A stretch of DNA of 64,000 nucleotides from Rhodococcus sp. ARC_M6. Its GTDB lineage: Bacteria > Actinomycetota > Actinomycetes > Mycobacteriales > Mycobacteriaceae. The notes under the pieces are model-generated. The model saw only the letters and a program-made list of their open reading frames with translations. It made no database searches and was not told where the DNA came from. The stretch is taken from NCBI RefSeq assembly GCF_022810305.1, contig NZ_JALGQH010000004.1, positions 1 to 64,000 of the forward strand, written 5' to 3'. Positions 8,648-22,189 of this stretch are shown in pieces. The translations under genes and the position numbers were made by a program. Each line of letters starts with the position of its first letter. The first letter of the stretch is position 1.

Positions 8648-10095
8648 CTACTCCGTATAGCGGCTATCGCAGGCCACCTGACCGCCGAGCACACCCGTGC
8701 GAAATGCGTCGACACGTGCGAATCCACTCGGGACGGTGTCACCGTTGACGTCACTGGCGGCGAGACCGTCTGTGAGTAGGCCCGAGACAGCTTCGTCGAG
8801 GTCTCCGGGGGACAGCGTGACCTGAGCGCCCGATGTTGCCGCATTGGTGGGACTCAGGGCCGCAGTGATCACTCCGGACAGGCAGGCGGCACGCAAGGCA
8901 GTTTGTGGTGTGTCGAGTGTCTGGCCGCGTTCCTTCTGCATGGCGAGTGTGTATCTCGACGCGAGCAGAACATATGCGTTGTAGTCGCCCGTGATGGTGG
9001 TCGGCATCAACTCGCGTCGGCCGACCCGTCCGGGAGTTCCACGCTCCGCCAACTCGTCGACGCTGATTCCGATGGTGTTGGTGGCGGGGCAGAAGGAGAC
9101 AGGCTCAGTGGTCGTGGCATCCGTGCAGCCGGTGTCCGCGCCGTCGAAGGTCACGGTCGGAGGATTCTGCAGCTCGAAGATCGACTGAAAAGTTTTCAAG
9201 AACTCTTGCAGTGTGGATTCGGTGACGGGCAGCTCACCGGATTCGCTCTGTTCGCTGAACTGCTGCGGGAGATCGGCGCGCCGGGATTCGATTTCGGCGT
9301 CGTCCATCTTGGCGCACGCACCGGGACCATCGGTGAATCCGATTTGGGTTGCGGTGACCCGCTCGAATGCGGACCCGTGGTGAGAATCGGGGTCGTTCGG
9401 GTCGTCGTCGCGGATGGCGACGGCCGACGCGAGGACCTTGTTCAGTCCGTCGGAGGTATTCATCGTGAAGTGAATTGCCTTGTCCTCGGCGACGTGGCGG
9501 AGGAAGGCACCGCCGAAGCAGTCGGCTTGCTGCTCACGCACCAGAGCTGCTTCGGATCCGCCTTCGACGATGCCGGCTTTTCGTTGAATGGCGTGGCCGT
9601 ACTCATGCGCGAAAATGAATGCGACAGCGACGTCGCCGAACTTTTCCTGCACCTCGGGCAAGAGAAGTTCCCGATCCCAGCCGATCGTGTGATCGAGACT
9701 GCAATATCCGGCATTGATGAGGTCTTTGGTGGACTCTTCGCAGAATTCCGGACCACCGGGCTCGGTGGGATCCCACGAGATCAGTGTGTCGACAGGTTGG
9801 AACGGCTCGTTGAACAGTGCCGGATACTGGGTTTTCCAAAACGTTTCGATGTCGGTAATGGCGTTAGCTGCAAGCGCGTCGATCGGGCCACCGTCCGTTC
9901 CGACGATGTCACGCTGTGCGTCGGGTGCCCCGGGGCGGAGTCCACTGGGACCTGAGGACGCGTCGAGACCGGCCACCCGAAAGGGATCGTGATAAATCGA
10001 GACCGCATGACCGGTCGAGCCCTGCGAACAGCTGACCAACAAGGCAGCAGTTGCCATCAATGACGAAGTGACTATTGCTGCTCGCCGGCCAACCA

Positions 10096-10096
<1 letters not shown>
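8648..10096 (-). CDS. Lipoprotein neutral zinc metallopeptidase
   Basis: This 482-aa exported protein has a lipoprotein signal (MVGRRAAIV, hydrophobic core, lipobox LVSC at about residue 27). Its zinc site HEYGH is in FIFAHEYGHAIQ, with a downstream EQQADCFGGAF that fits the third-ligand segment of putative neutral zinc metallopeptidases (PF04228-like). Its ATG overlaps the TGA of glgB in the sequence TGATG, so translation is probably coupled to the glgE-glgB operon. The substrate is unknown. It takes the place occupied by a PE_PGRS gene in M. tuberculosis. Confidence 0.85.
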
Positions 10097-12296
<2,200 letters not shown>

Positions 12297-12297
<1 letters not shown>

Positions 12298-14309
12298 CAA
12301 TTTCCTCCGCGGTATGCCAACGACGTTCTGGCAGAGTAGGGAACCGGCGGTAGTGCGAGGATGTGCGCGACGGCACGCCACGGCTCGAGGCGGACGAAAT
12401 TGGCCTGCCCCCAGTGGTATTGCTCGCCGGTCACTTCGTCGAGGACAGTCATCTGATCCTGCCATTCACGCCCGAGTGCCGGCATGTCCAGCCACACCGT
12501 GCCGTCTTCGGCGGCATAGGGATTGAGATTGACGATCGTGAGAACGGCATCGCCCGTGATCGGATCGAACTTCGAATACGCGATCAGTGCGTCGTTGTCG
12601 ATGTGGTGGAAGTGCAGGTTGCGCAGCTGTTGCAGGGCGGGGTGGGCGCGGCGAATGCGATTGAGTGCGGTGATCCACGGCTCGAGCGATTCACCCCGCG
12701 CCGCGGCTTCGGCGAATCGACGCGGACGAAGTTCGTACTTCTCCGAGTCCAGGTACTCTTCGCTACCGGGCCGGACGGCTTGGTGCTCGAAGAGTTCGTA
12801 CCCCGAGTAGACGCCCCACGTCGGCGCCAGTGTTGCCGCGAGAGCTGCTCGGAGTGCGAACATTCCGGGTCCGCCGTGTTGGAGCGACTCGTGCAGGATA
12901 TCGGGTGTATTGACAAAGAGGTTGGGCCTGGCTTCGTCAGCCTTGGCGGCCAGCTCGTTTCCGAACTCCGTCAGTTCCCACTTCGCGACACGCCACGTGA
13001 AGTATGTGTACGACTGCGTGAAGCCTCGTCGGGCAAGGCCGTACATCCGAGCCGGCCGTGTGAATGCCTCGGCAAGGAAGAGGACGTCGGGGTCGGACTT
13101 CTTGACCTCCGAGATGAGTGTCTCCCAGAAGTTGGGTGGCTTGGTATGGGGGTTGTCGACCCGAAAGATCTTGACCCCGGCCTTGATCCAGTGTCGGACG
13201 ACGCGCAGAATTTCCTTGTCCAGGCCGTCGGGGTCGATGTCGAAGTTGATCGGATAGATATCCTGGTACTTCTTGGGCGGATTCTCCGCGTAGGCGATGG
13301 TGCCGTCCGGGAGCACTGTGAACCACTCGGGATGCTTTGCGGCCCAGGGGTGATCGGGAGCGCATTGGAGAGCGAGGTCGAGTGCCACTTCGAGGTCGAG
13401 CTTGCGGGCCTGCGCCACAAAGGCTTTGAAATCTTCGAGGGTGCCGAGTTCGGGGTGGACAGCGTCGTGTCCGCCCTCGGCAGATCCGATAGCCCACGGA
13501 GAACCGACGTCGCCGGGCTGTGTGGTGAGAGAGTTGTTGCGGCCCTTACGGTTGATCTCGCCGATCGGGTGAATCGGCGGAAGGTAGACGACGTCGAAAC
13601 CCATTGCGGCAATGCGCGGAAGATCTTCTGCGGAAGTCTTGAACGTCCCGTGCTTCGGCACTCCGTTCTCGTCCCAGCCGCCGGTGGAGCGCGGGAAGAA
13701 CTCGTACCACGACCCGAACAGGGCCCGATGGCGGTCCACGAGAACGGGATGCGACTCGCCCTTGGTCACCAGTTCTCGGAGCGGATTGGCGCGGAGTAAT
13801 TCCGCGACGTCCGAGGCAAAAGCGGGCGCGACCCGGGCGGTCAGGGTCTGATCGCTACGCAACGATGCCGTCACAGCCTCCAGCCTCGAGCGATTGGCCC
13901 GGGGAAGTTCCTGGGCGGCTCGTTCGAAGAGTCGAGCACCGATTTCGAGATCGTTGGCAAGTTCTGCCGGGCCCTGTCCTACGGACAATTTGGCTTCGAC
14001 GGCATGCTTCCAGGTTGCGACGGGGTCGCTCCACGCTTCGATCCGAAATGTCCAGAGTCCTTCTACGGAAGGGACAAACACGGCGTCGACGGTGTCTGGC
14101 TCCCCGCCGGGATCCATCGTGATTCGCAGCGATTTGGTTCCGCGAGGACCACGTACAACCAGGGTAGCGGCGACGGCGTCGTGGCCCTCGCGCCAGACCG
14201 TCGCATGTACGGGAATCACTTCACCGACTACAGCCTTGGCTGGATAGTTACCCGAGATCGCGGGTATCGCGTCGTCGATACCGAGGCGTCCTGTCACGGG
14301 AAGCTCCAT
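12297..14309 (-). CDS. glgE: Alpha-1,4-glucan:maltose-1-phosphate maltosyltransferase
   Basis: GlgE extends alpha-1,4-glucan by two glucoses at a time from maltose-1-phosphate. The 670-aa product has the N-terminal beta domains, the diagnostic [13 protein letters not shown], nucleophile Asp in [11 protein letters not shown], acid/base Glu in LAEAFTRP, and a C-terminal domain. The ATG at 14309 precedes [12 protein letters not shown], which corresponds to the VEIDDV start region of the M. tuberculosis protein; the frame is open to 14513. It is first in a glgE-glgB-metallopeptidase operon, divergent from glgP. Confidence 0.94.
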
Positions 14310-14436
14310 TTCTGATGGTGGAGTGTTACTGGTGTTGCCGAGTTCAACCGTAGTGGGTGTACCGGCATGTCGTCGCTTCCAGTGGACACGGTGCTTGTAA
14401 GGACACAGCCCGTCCAACTCGACTAGGGTTCGCGGG

Positions 14437-17037
14437 GTGAAAGCCTTGCGTCGGTTCACTGTCCGAGCCCACCTGCCGGAGCGCCTTGCCGCGCTCGGCC
14501 CTTTGTCCACCAACCTGCGTTGGTCCTGGCATCCCGAGACCCAGGATTTGTTCTCGCGCCTCGACCCGCAACTCTGGCAAGCGGTTCAATTCGATCCCGT
14601 TCGAATGCTGGGTGAAGTGGACCCGGCGCGACTCGACGAACTGAGTGGCGATGCCGATTTCCTTCGTGACCTCGACACTGCGGCAGTCGATCTCGACAGC
14701 TACCTGAGCACTCCGCGCTGGTACCAGGCGCAGCAGGCCAAGGGTGTTTCGCTGGCCGGCGGAATCGCGTACTTCTCCATGGAGTTCGGCGTCAGCGAAG
14801 TCCTGCCCAACTATTCCGGTGGTCTCGGCATTTTGGCCGGCGACCATCTCAAGGCTGCGTCGGATCTGGGTCTGCCGCTGATCGGTGTCGGTCTGCTCTA
14901 TCGGTCCGGGTATTTCCGTCAGTCCTTGACGGCGGACGGGTGGCAGGCCGAGCACTACCCTCCCCATGATCCGCAGGGTCTGCCGCTTCGTTTGCTGACC
15001 GACGCCGGCCCGACATCAGGTGACGGGTCCCCGGTCATCATTCACGTCGCGATGCCAGGTGGGCGGGTGCTGCGCTCGCGGGTGTGGATCGCCCAGGTGG
15101 GCCGCGTTCCGCTGCTGCTTCTGGATTCCGACATCGCGGAGAACGACGCGGAGCTTCGGGGTGTCACCGATCGTCTGTACGGCGGCGATCAGGACCACCG
15201 CATCAAGCAGGAGATCCTGGCCGGAATCGGCGGCGTGCGTGCGGTTCGGGCGTACACCGCGGCCTACGGATTGCCCGATCCTGAGGTCTTCCATATGAAC
15301 GAGGGCCACGCCGGGTTCCTGGGTATCGAACGAATCCGTGAACTTGTCACCACCAGCGGTCTCGACTTCGATTCCGCGCTGGCGGCGGTGCGTGCCGCCA
15401 CGGTCTTTACGACGCATACTCCGGTCCCGGCCGGGATCGACCGCTTTCCGGCCGACCTGGTTCGCCACTATTTCGGCGGCTCCAACGGGGAGAACGAGTC
15501 GACGCTGCTGCCGGGCCTGACGGTTGATCGCATCGTGGGCATGGGCCGCGAATCGGACCCGTCGATCTTCAACATGGCGCACATGGGGCTTCGTCTGGGC
15601 CAGCGCGCCAACGGTGTCTCCAAATTGCACGGCATCGTCAGCCGAGACATGTTCAACGGACTCTGGCCGGGATTCGACGCCGACGAGGTTCCGATCGGCT
15701 CGGTGACCAACGGCGTCCACGCACCGACCTGGGCGGCACCGGAGTGGATGGACGTTGCGAGACGGATCGTCGGGCAGGAACAACTCGAAGAGTCTCGCGG
15801 CTGGGAGCGTCTGCAGGAGCTTTCGTCTACCGAATTGTGGAGCACGCGTAATGCGTTGCGCGGCAAGCTGGTCGACGAGGTGCGTCGACGCGTCCGAGCG
15901 TCGTGGATCGAGCGCGGCGCAACCGAAGCCGAACTTGGTTGGGTCGGTGGAGTTTTTGATCCCAACGTATTGACGGTCGGATTTGCACGGCGTGTACCGA
16001 CCTACAAGCGTTTGACGCTGATGCTGCGCGATCCTGATCGTCTGCGCGCGATGCTGCTCGACGAGAAGCGTCCCGTGCAGTTGGTGGTGGCCGGTAAATC
16101 GCATCCCGCCGACGACGGTGGCAAGGCGCTCATCCAGCAGGTTGTTCGTTTTGCGGACGAGGCCGACGTGCGTCACCGCATCGTGTTCCTGCCGGATTAC
16201 GACATGTCGATGGCCCGGTACCTCTACTGGGGTTGTGATGTGTGGCTGAACAATCCGCTGCGCCCGCTCGAGGCATGTGGAACGTCGGGCATGAAGTCCG
16301 CGCTCAACGGCGGGCTCAATCTGTCGATCCGCGACGGGTGGTGGGACGAGATGTACGACGGTGAAAATGGCTGGGCAATACCGACCGCCGACGGAGTTCT
16401 GGACGACGTTCGCCGCGACGATCTCGAAGCCAGCGCGCTCTACGAACTGCTCGAACATGCAGTGCTGCCCACGTTCTATGATCGTGACGCCCAGGATCTG
16501 CCAATGCGGTGGGTCGAGAAGGTTCGGCATACGCTGGAGAATCTGGGACCGAAGGTGTTGGCATCACGTATGGTTCGTGATTATGCGGTTCAGTACTACG
16601 CCCCGTCTGCGGAATCCGCACGGGCCGTAGTGGCCGACAATTTTGCCGGGGCCCGCGAGGTTGCGGAATTCCGTCGACGGATCGAATCGCAGTGGCCGTC
16701 GGTGAGTGTCGAGCAGGTTGACGGATCCGGATTGCCGGACACTCCGGAGATCGGCGCGACCATCTCGTTGAAGGCAAAGGTTCGTCTCGGTGGTCTGTCG
16801 GTCTCGGACGTCGAGGTACAGGCTGTGATCGGTCGGGTCAGCCCCGGTGAGGAACTCACCGACGTTGTGACGTTCCCGATGACACATTTCGGTTCCGAGG
16901 ACGGTATCGAAATATTCGAAGCTGAAGTAGCGCTTCCGGTTTCGGGTTCGGTCGGGTACACGGTTCGAGTGCTTCCGCATCACCGGCTACTGGTGAATGC
17001 TTCCGAGCTCGGTCTGGTAACCACGCCGGCTGTGTAG
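14437..17037 (+). CDS. glgP: Alpha-glucan phosphorylase
   Basis: This 866-aa phosphorylase releases glucose-1-phosphate (or uses it in reverse to make maltose-1-phosphate in the GlgE pathway). It has the N-terminal DUF3417-type segment of actinobacterial GlgP and the GT35 core. The PLP lysine is in [12 protein letters not shown], and the nearby motif [17 protein letters not shown] is intact. The GTG start gives [17 protein letters not shown], the usual beginning. It is divergent from glgE across a 127-bp intergenic region that must carry both promoters. Confidence 0.94.
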   Translation: MKALRRFTVRAHLPERLAALGPLSTNLRWSWHPETQDLFSRLDPQLWQAVQFDPVRMLGEVDPARLDELSGDADFLRDLDTAAVDLDSYLSTPRWYQAQQAKGVSLAGGIAYFSMEFGVSEVLPNYSGGLGILAGDHLKAASDLGLPLIGVGLLYRSGYFRQSLTADGWQAEHYPPHDPQGLPLRLLTDAGPTSGDGSPVIIHVAMPGGRVLRSRVWIAQVGRVPLLLLDSDIAENDAELRGVTDRLYGGDQDHRIKQEILAGIGGVRAVRAYTAAYGLPDPEVFHMNEGHAGFLGIERIRELVTTSGLDFDSALAAVRAATVFTTHTPVPAGIDRFPADLVRHYFGGSNGENESTLLPGLTVDRIVGMGRESDPSIFNMAHMGLRLGQRANGVSKLHGIVSRDMFNGLWPGFDADEVPIGSVTNGVHAPTWAAPEWMDVARRIVGQEQLEESRGWERLQELSSTELWSTRNALRGKLVDEVRRRVRASWIERGATEAELGWVGGVFDPNVLTVGFARRVPTYKRLTLMLRDPDRLRAMLLDEKRPVQLVVAGKSHPADDGGKALIQQVVRFADEADVRHRIVFLPDYDMSMARYLYWGCDVWLNNPLRPLEACGTSGMKSALNGGLNLSIRDGWWDEMYDGENGWAIPTADGVLDDVRRDDLEASALYELLEHAVLPTFYDRDAQDLPMRWVEKVRHTLENLGPKVLASRMVRDYAVQYYAPSAESARAVVADNFAGAREVAEFRRRIESQWPSVSVEQVDGSGLPDTPEIGATISLKAKVRLGGLSVSDVEVQAVIGRVSPGEELTDVVTFPMTHFGSEDGIEIFEAEVALPVSGSVGYTVRVLPHHRLLVNASELGLVTTPAV

Positions 17038-17041
17038 CTGA

Positions 17042-17075
17042 TTCTGCCCCGGGCTCAGTTGGGTTCGGGGCAGAA
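17042..17075. terminator. Hairpin between glgP and dinG
   Basis: TTCTGCCCCG (17042-17051) pairs with CGGGGCAGAA (17066-17075). It lies between convergent glgP and dinG and has no T-run. A 15-bp direct repeat (GTGTCAGGGCCGTGA at 17078 and 17103) follows and overlaps the dinG stop. Confidence 0.55.
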
Positions 17076-17105
17076 CTGTGTCAGGGCCGTGAATCGACGC
17101 CCGTG

Positions 17106-19154
17106 TCAGGGCCGTGAGTCACGGATTCGCGTAAGCGCTTTGCGGACAACCTCCGGCTTGGTAGTCTCCCAGAACGGAGGCAACGATGCGCGCAGGTACC
17201 CCGCGTATCGCGCAGTAGCAAGGCGCGGATCGAGTACGGCCACAACACCTTTGTCGTCGACACTGCGGAGCAATCGACCAACACCCTGGGCCAGGAGCAG
17301 CGCGGCATGATTGGCGGAGACACTGAGAAAGCCGTTGCCGCCGTGGGACTCGATGGCCTGCTGGCGGGCCATCAGTAGCGGGTCGTCGGGACGCGGGAAC
17401 GGAATCCGGTCCAGGATGACCAGGCTCAGTGACGGGCCGGGCACGTCGACGCCCTGCCACAGGGACAGCGTGCCGAACAGTGACGTCGCTTCGTCTTTCG
17501 CGAAGGCTTTGACGAGGGTGCCGGTGGAGTCGTCGCCTTGGCACAGGATCGGGGTGTCGAGTCGCTCACGCATCGCTTCGGACGCAGCTTTTGCGGCCCG
17601 CATCGAGGAGAACAGTCCGAGGGTGCGCCCACCCGCAGCTTCGACGAGTTCAGCAATCTCGTCGAGGTAAACCGGAGCCAAGCCGTCGCGTCCGGGCGTC
17701 GGAAGGTGCCGGGCGATGTAGATGATTCCGGCCTTGGCGTGGTCGAACGGCGAACCGACGTCGAGGGAGTTCCAGCGGAACGCCGAAGCGTCCGAGGGTG
17801 CTTCGGTGCCGACGGCGGTACCGGAGTCGGGGCGAACCGACGACTGCGACGGAAGCCCCCAGTTGACGGCAAGGCCGTCGAACGAGCCGCCGACCGTGAG
17901 TGTCGCCGACGTCAAGACTACCGTGGACTCGGCAAACAAGCGCTGGCGTAGTAGGCCACCCACGGACAGGGGAGCCATGCGGACCGATCGGCGGACATTG
18001 CCCCGGAACTCGTCGGAGGACAGCCAGACTACGTCTTTGCGCTTCGCGGGGTCGGGTTCGTCGAAGGCAGTGAGGACACGGACGGCGCTGTCGTGAATGT
18101 CGTCCACCGAGGAGAGGGCAGCATTGCGGGCAGCAGCGGCTTCGGGGTCGGCGGCCATCATGCCGGGCTTGGCCGGACCGATGGCAGTGCGGAGCGACCA
18201 GGCGGCATCGCGGATTGCGGCCAGCGCTGGAGCGGCGCCGTCGGGCAGCGACTCCCAGCGTCCGGGGCGAAGCTCCTCGAGGAGTCCGGCCCAGCCTTCG
18301 CCGGCAGCTTCGAGGCGATCGGCATCCTGTTCCTCGACGATCTTTCCGCAACGGCGCGCGGCAGCACTGATTGCCGATGCCGTGAGTTCCGCTGTCGCGA
18401 CGCCGGTGACGCGGTCGACCAATTCGTGGGCTTCGTCGATGACCACGACGTCATGTTCAGGCAATATCTGAATGCCGGTGATGGCGTCGATGGCGAGCAG
18501 TGCGTGGTTGGTGACCACGACATCGGCCTTGGACGCTTCGACTCGGGCGCGCTCGGCAAAGCAGTCTTCGCCCACCGGGCACTGGTTTTTTCCGATGCAC
18601 TCACGGGACGTCACACTGACCTGTCGCCAGGCCTGATCGGAGACACCGGGAACCAGTTCGTCGCGGTCACCAGTGTCGGTATCGGAGGACCACTCGGTGA
18701 GGCGAACCACTTCGCGGCCCAGACGCGAGACGGTGAACGGATCGAACAATTCATCCTCGGGTGGCTGCTCGGAAGCTCCGGTGTGAATCTTGTTCATGCA
18801 GAGATAGTTGTTGCGGCCCTTGAGAATTGCGAACTCAGCGCGTCGACCGAGCGGCTTCTTGAGCGCGTCGGCGAGGCGGGGGAGATCACGATCCACCAAC
18901 TGCCGCTGCAGCGCGATGGTGGCCGTCGAGACAACGACGGTGCGCCCGGACTCGACGGCGTGACGCAGACTGGGCACCAGGTATGCCAGCGACTTACCGG
19001 TGCCCGTGCCGGCCTGGACGGCCAGATGCTCGCCGGTATCGATCGAATGCGCTACCGCCGACGCCATAGTGAGCTGGCTGGTCCGCTCGGCGCCGCCCAG
19101 AGACTGCACCGCCGCTCGGAGCAGTTCGGGGACATTCGGAAGTTGATCGGCCAC
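17106..19154 (-). CDS. dinG: ATP-dependent DNA helicase DinG
   Basis: This is an XPD-family superfamily 2 helicase of 682 aa that unwinds DNA 5'-3' and resolves R-loops or G4 structures. Walker A is AGTGTGKSLAYLVPS, the DEAH box is VVIDEAHELVD, and the four iron-sulfur cysteines appear to be those in NYLCMNK and SRECIGKNQCPVGEDC. The C-terminal helicase motifs include LSLWQGVDVPG and QGVGRLLRS. It converges on glgP and lies upstream of pncB-pncA on the same strand in genome order, as with Rv1329c. Confidence 0.94.
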   Translation of the reverse strand: MADQLPNVPELLRAAVQSLGGAERTSQLTMASAVAHSIDTGEHLAVQAGTGTGKSLAYLVPSLRHAVESGRTVVVSTATIALQRQLVDRDLPRLADALKKPLGRRAEFAILKGRNNYLCMNKIHTGASEQPPEDELFDPFTVSRLGREVVRLTEWSSDTDTGDRDELVPGVSDQAWRQVSVTSRECIGKNQCPVGEDCFAERARVEASKADVVVTNHALLAIDAITGIQILPEHDVVVIDEAHELVDRVTGVATAELTASAISAAARRCGKIVEEQDADRLEAAGEGWAGLLEELRPGRWESLPDGAAPALAAIRDAAWSLRTAIGPAKPGMMAADPEAAAARNAALSSVDDIHDSAVRVLTAFDEPDPAKRKDVVWLSSDEFRGNVRRSVRMAPLSVGGLLRQRLFAESTVVLTSATLTVGGSFDGLAVNWGLPSQSSVRPDSGTAVGTEAPSDASAFRWNSLDVGSPFDHAKAGIIYIARHLPTPGRDGLAPVYLDEIAELVEAAGGRTLGLFSSMRAAKAASEAMRERLDTPILCQGDDSTGTLVKAFAKDEATSLFGTLSLWQGVDVPGPSLSLVILDRIPFPRPDDPLLMARQQAIESHGGNGFLSVSANHAALLLAQGVGRLLRSVDDKGVVAVLDPRLATARYAGYLRASLPPFWETTKPEVVRKALTRIRDSRP

Positions 19155-19163
19155 CCAAGCAGG

Positions 19164-19778
19164 TTAGTGGATCCCTACGTCAGAAATGCCGACGCTGTGG
19201 GAAGGAGCATTCTCGTCGCGGCCTGTGAGCTGCACTCCGGCGGCCTGCATCTGCGTGATCGCGGCCTCGATGGTGGCCGGTGCCACACCGGCGGTCAGCG
19301 GAAGGAGCACTGTGGTGCCGAAGCCGGCGCGCACTGAATCGAGCGCAGTGGCCTTCACACAATGATCTGTCGCGATACCGATGACATCGACATCGGTGAT
19401 GTCGTGGGCGCGCAACCACTGCTCCAACGTGGTGCCGTCGTCGGCAAAACCTTCGAACCCCGAGTAGGCCGCGCTGTACGCGCCCTTGGAGAACACGGCA
19501 GAACCCGCAACCGTCGCATCGAACGCGGGGTGGAACTCCGCGCCGTCGGTACCCACCACGCAGTGCGCCGGCCACGTGTCGACGTAATCGGGTTCCTCGG
19601 AGAAATGAGCACCCGGATCGATGTGGAAATCTCTGGTTGCGGCGACGGCGTCGTACTCGTGAGAGCCGACGTAATCATTGATCGCAGCGGCAACCGCAGC
19701 GCCGCCGTCGACGGCAAGTGTCCCGCCTTCACAGAAATCGTTCTGCACGTCGACGACGATCAAGGCACGCGCGGACAT
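19164..19778 (-). CDS. pncA: Nicotinamidase
   Basis: PncA hydrolyses nicotinamide to nicotinate for NAD salvage. The 204-aa isochorismatase-fold chain has the catalytic Asp in VVDVQNDF, the metal-site DFH in ATRDFHIDPGAHF, and the catalytic Cys in GIATDHCVKAT. Its ATG overlaps the TGA of pncB (TGATG), so the pair is a coupled two-step salvage operon. In M. tuberculosis pncA and pncB1 are not adjacent, so this linkage differs from that genome. Confidence 0.93.
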   Translation of the reverse strand: MSARALIVVDVQNDFCEGGTLAVDGGAAVAAAINDYVGSHEYDAVAATRDFHIDPGAHFSEEPDYVDTWPAHCVVGTDGAEFHPAFDATVAGSAVFSKGAYSAAYSGFEGFADDGTTLEQWLRAHDITDVDVIGIATDHCVKATALDSVRAGFGTTVLLPLTAGVAPATIEAAITQMQAAGVQLTGRDENAPSHSVGISDVGIH

Positions 19779-21118
19779 CACTGACCTCCGACAAATCGAA
19801 CGGGTACCGCGGAGTCTCCGCGCGAGAGCTTCAAGCCCTCCCACGGGAGGCTGACGAGCCCGGCCTTGACGACCGCTCGACTGTCCTCGAGGGTCGGGAC
19901 ACCGTCGACGGTCTTGCCGCCGCGCACAAGCGGAATCATCAGTTCCGTAGCGCCCTCGGCAGCCGACACGGGAGACGGAGCGTCGGCGGGGTAGATGACT
20001 TCTTCGATGATCGTTCCGGTCGGACGGGCGACACGCAGGGCCTTCTTTGCTCCGCCGCGCGACGCCTTGTTGGTGCTGCGCTTCTCGACGGGGATTCCCT
20101 CGACCTCGACGAGCTTGTAGACCATGCCGGCAGTGGGAGCGCCCGAGCCGACAACGAGGGAGGTGCCGACGCCGTAGACGTCGACGGGTTCGGAGCGAAG
20201 GGCAGCGATCGCGTACTCGTCGAGATCACCCGAGACGACGATGCGGGTTTTGGTGGCACCGAGGTCGTCGAGTTGGCGACGCACCTGACGGGCGATCACT
20301 CCGAGGTCGCCGGAGTCGATGCGCACTCCACCGAGTTCGGTGCCGGCAACGGCGATAGCGGTCTTCACGCCTTCGGTGATGTCGTAGGTGTCGACCAGCA
20401 GGGTGGTCGAGACACCGAGCGCATTGACCTGCGCGCGGAAGGCAGCGGCCTCGTCGGTTCCGTTTTCGGTGGTGTGCAGGAGGGTGAAGGCGTGCGCGCT
20501 GGTGCCGGCGCCGGGAACGCCGTGGCGGCGGACAGCCTCGAGGTTGGAGGTGGCGTCGAACCCGGCCAGGTAGGCGGCGCGGGATGCTGCGACCGCAGCC
20601 TGCTCATGGGTGCGTCGTGAACCCATCTCGATCATCCGGCGATTGTCTGCGGCACTGACCATGCGTGCTGCAGCCGAAGCGATGGCGCTGTCGTGGTTGA
20701 GGATCGAGAGGATCAGCGTTTCGAGCAATACGCATTCCGCGAACGTTCCGCGGACCGAGAGGATCGGCGAGCCGGGGAAGTAGAAGTCCCCCTCGCGGTA
20801 CCCGTCGATGTCGCCGGAGAATCGGTAGTTGCGCAGCCACTCGACCGTCGCGTCGTCCAGGAACTTCGAGACGATCGCGAGTTCGGGTTCCCCGAAGCGG
20901 AAGTGCTCCAGCGCATCCAGCACACGCTCGGTGCCGGCAACGACACCGTAGCGGCGACCGTCGGGGAGTCTGCGGGCAAAAACCTCGAAACTGCAGGTAC
21001 GGAATGCAGATCCGTCGGCAAGCGCAGCCGAGAGCATGGTGAGCTCGTACTGGTCGGTGAGCAGTGCGGTACTCGCATCAGTGTCAGGACGATCGGAATT
21101 TTGCGTAGGCACGCACAC
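19778..21118 (-). CDS. pncB: Nicotinate phosphoribosyltransferase
   Basis: PncB joins nicotinate to PRPP to give nicotinate mononucleotide. The protein of about 446 aa has [12 protein letters not shown] at the N-terminus, the segment [17 protein letters not shown], and the phosphate-binding RIDSGDLG region. No ATG fits the N-terminus; GTG 21118 or GTG 21112 are both possible and give a length close to M. tuberculosis PncB1. It is divergent from clpS and supplies the next step after PncA. Confidence 0.92.
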   Translation of the reverse strand: MCVPTQNSDRPDTDASTALLTDQYELTMLSAALADGSAFRTCSFEVFARRLPDGRRYGVVAGTERVLDALEHFRFGEPELAIVSKFLDDATVEWLRNYRFSGDIDGYREGDFYFPGSPILSVRGTFAECVLLETLILSILNHDSAIASAAARMVSAADNRRMIEMGSRRTHEQAAVAASRAAYLAGFDATSNLEAVRRHGVPGAGTSAHAFTLLHTTENGTDEAAAFRAQVNALGVSTTLLVDTYDITEGVKTAIAVAGTELGGVRIDSGDLGVIARQVRRQLDDLGATKTRIVVSGDLDEYAIAALRSEPVDVYGVGTSLVVGSGAPTAGMVYKLVEVEGIPVEKRSTNKASRGGAKKALRVARPTGTIIEEVIYPADAPSPVSAAEGATELMIPLVRGGKTVDGVPTLEDSRAVVKAGLVSLPWEGLKLSRGDSAVPVRFVGGQ

Positions 21119-21182
21119 AACTCTAAGCGGGAGAGTGCGTGGGTGGGTGTTGTCACCCGGTATCGCGTCGTACCCTGGAGGC

Positions 21183-21545
21183 ATGGTTTCCGGCGGCGCG
21201 ACAGTTCCCACGACCGCCTCGGCGCGCGTCTCGATGAAGGGCGCGACGGTGTCTTCACCGCGTGCCGTGCCCGAGCAGTCGGAGGCTGTCGCGACTATCG
21301 AAGCCGTCGATCGGCCCTGGGTGACCATCGTCTGGGACGACCCGGTCAACCTGATGCATTACGTCGCCTACATTTTTCAGAAGCTGTTCGGCTACAGCAA
21401 GGCCAAGGCCAACGATCTGATGATGAAGGTCCATTCGGAGGGCAAGGCCGTCGTTTCCAGCGGTTCACGCGACAAGATGGAAGCCGATGTTCGGCGCCTC
21501 CACGCGGCTGGTCTCTGGGCCACGATGCAACGCGAAGACACGTAA
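21183..21545 (+). CDS. clpS: ATP-dependent Clp protease adaptor ClpS
   Basis: ClpS delivers N-degron substrates to ClpAP/ClpCP. The conserved core is [16 protein letters not shown], then the helix with [10 protein letters not shown], and it ends [14 protein letters not shown], very like Rv1331. From ATG 21183 the product is 120 aa; ATG 21234 would give 103 aa, nearer the family length. GGAGG lies only 1 bp before 21183, so the start is undecided. It heads the clpS-DUF2017-P1 peptidase run. Confidence 0.92.
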   Translation: MVSGGATVPTTASARVSMKGATVSSPRAVPEQSEAVATIEAVDRPWVTIVWDDPVNLMHYVAYIFQKLFGYSKAKANDLMMKVHSEGKAVVSSGSRDKMEADVRRLHAAGLWATMQREDT

Positions 21546-21598
21546 GTCTCGTTTACTTTCAATAAATCTCGACTCGATGACAGATGGGAGTCCGACGC

Positions 21599-22189
21599 GT
21601 GCGGACGTGGAGCAGGAAGAATTCACTTTCCGGAGTGAAGTTCAGATCCGAGATGGACGCTCACGAGGCAGCAGTCCTTCGTTCGCTGGTCGAGTCGGTG
21701 ATCGGACTGTTGGACGAACGCGAATCGTCGGCTCCGCAGGACGAGCTTGCCGCGCTCACCGGACTGCGAACCGGGAATTCCGAGTCCCCGGATAATCCGG
21801 TGCTGGCGCGGTTGCTTCCCGATTTTCATCGGCCAGACCCCGACAAGGTGTCGCCCGATCCGGACGATCTCGACGACGCCGGCGCCAACGTCAACGGTGC
21901 CTTGCGGAGTTTGCACGAGCCCGAGATCATCGACGCCAAGAAGGCGTCGGGTCGGGCGTTGTTGGCTTCGCTCCCCGAAAGCGGCGGCAAGATCCTGTTG
22001 ACGCAGGAACAAGCCGACGCATGGTTGTCGGCACTCAACGACGTACGCCTGGCTCTCGGAACCAACCTGGGGATCGACGCGGATACGCCGGAAAGTTTGG
22101 ACCCTGACGACCCCCGGGCGCCTCATCTGGACGTGTATCACTGGTTGACGTGGATGCAGGATTCGCTCGTTCAGGCGCTCATGCCGTGA
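21599..22189 (+). CDS. DUF2017 protein (Rv1332-like)
   Basis: This 196-aa protein contains the DUF2017 hallmarks: MDAHEAAVLRSLVESVIGLL, SLHEPEIIDAKKA and a C-terminal LDVYHWLTWMQDSLVQALM. A GTG start at 21599 with GGGAG 8 nt before it gives MRTWSRKNSL, close to the Rv1332 N-terminus MRKWKRV. Some databases call it a transcriptional regulator, but no DNA-binding motif is visible. Constant linkage to clpS suggests a role in proteolysis. Its stop overlaps the next start. Confidence 0.85.
   Translation: MRTWSRKNSLSGVKFRSEMDAHEAAVLRSLVESVIGLLDERESSAPQDELAALTGLRTGNSESPDNPVLARLLPDFHRPDPDKVSPDPDDLDDAGANVNGALRSLHEPEIIDAKKASGRALLASLPESGGKILLTQEQADAWLSALNDVRLALGTNLGIDADTPESLDPDDPRAPHLDVYHWLTWMQDSLVQALMP

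Noticed and set aside
12363-13799. 478-codon plus-strand frame
   Set aside because: It is antisense to glgE, whose catalytic motifs are clear; the long frame comes from GC codon bias.
15016-16530. 504-codon minus-strand frame
   Set aside because: It is antisense to glgP and shows no recognisable domain.
17078-17117. Direct repeat GTGTCAGGGCCGTGA (two copies) as a regulatory site
   Set aside because: It overlaps the dinG stop between convergent genes, where a promoter operator is unlikely; it is probably a small local duplication.
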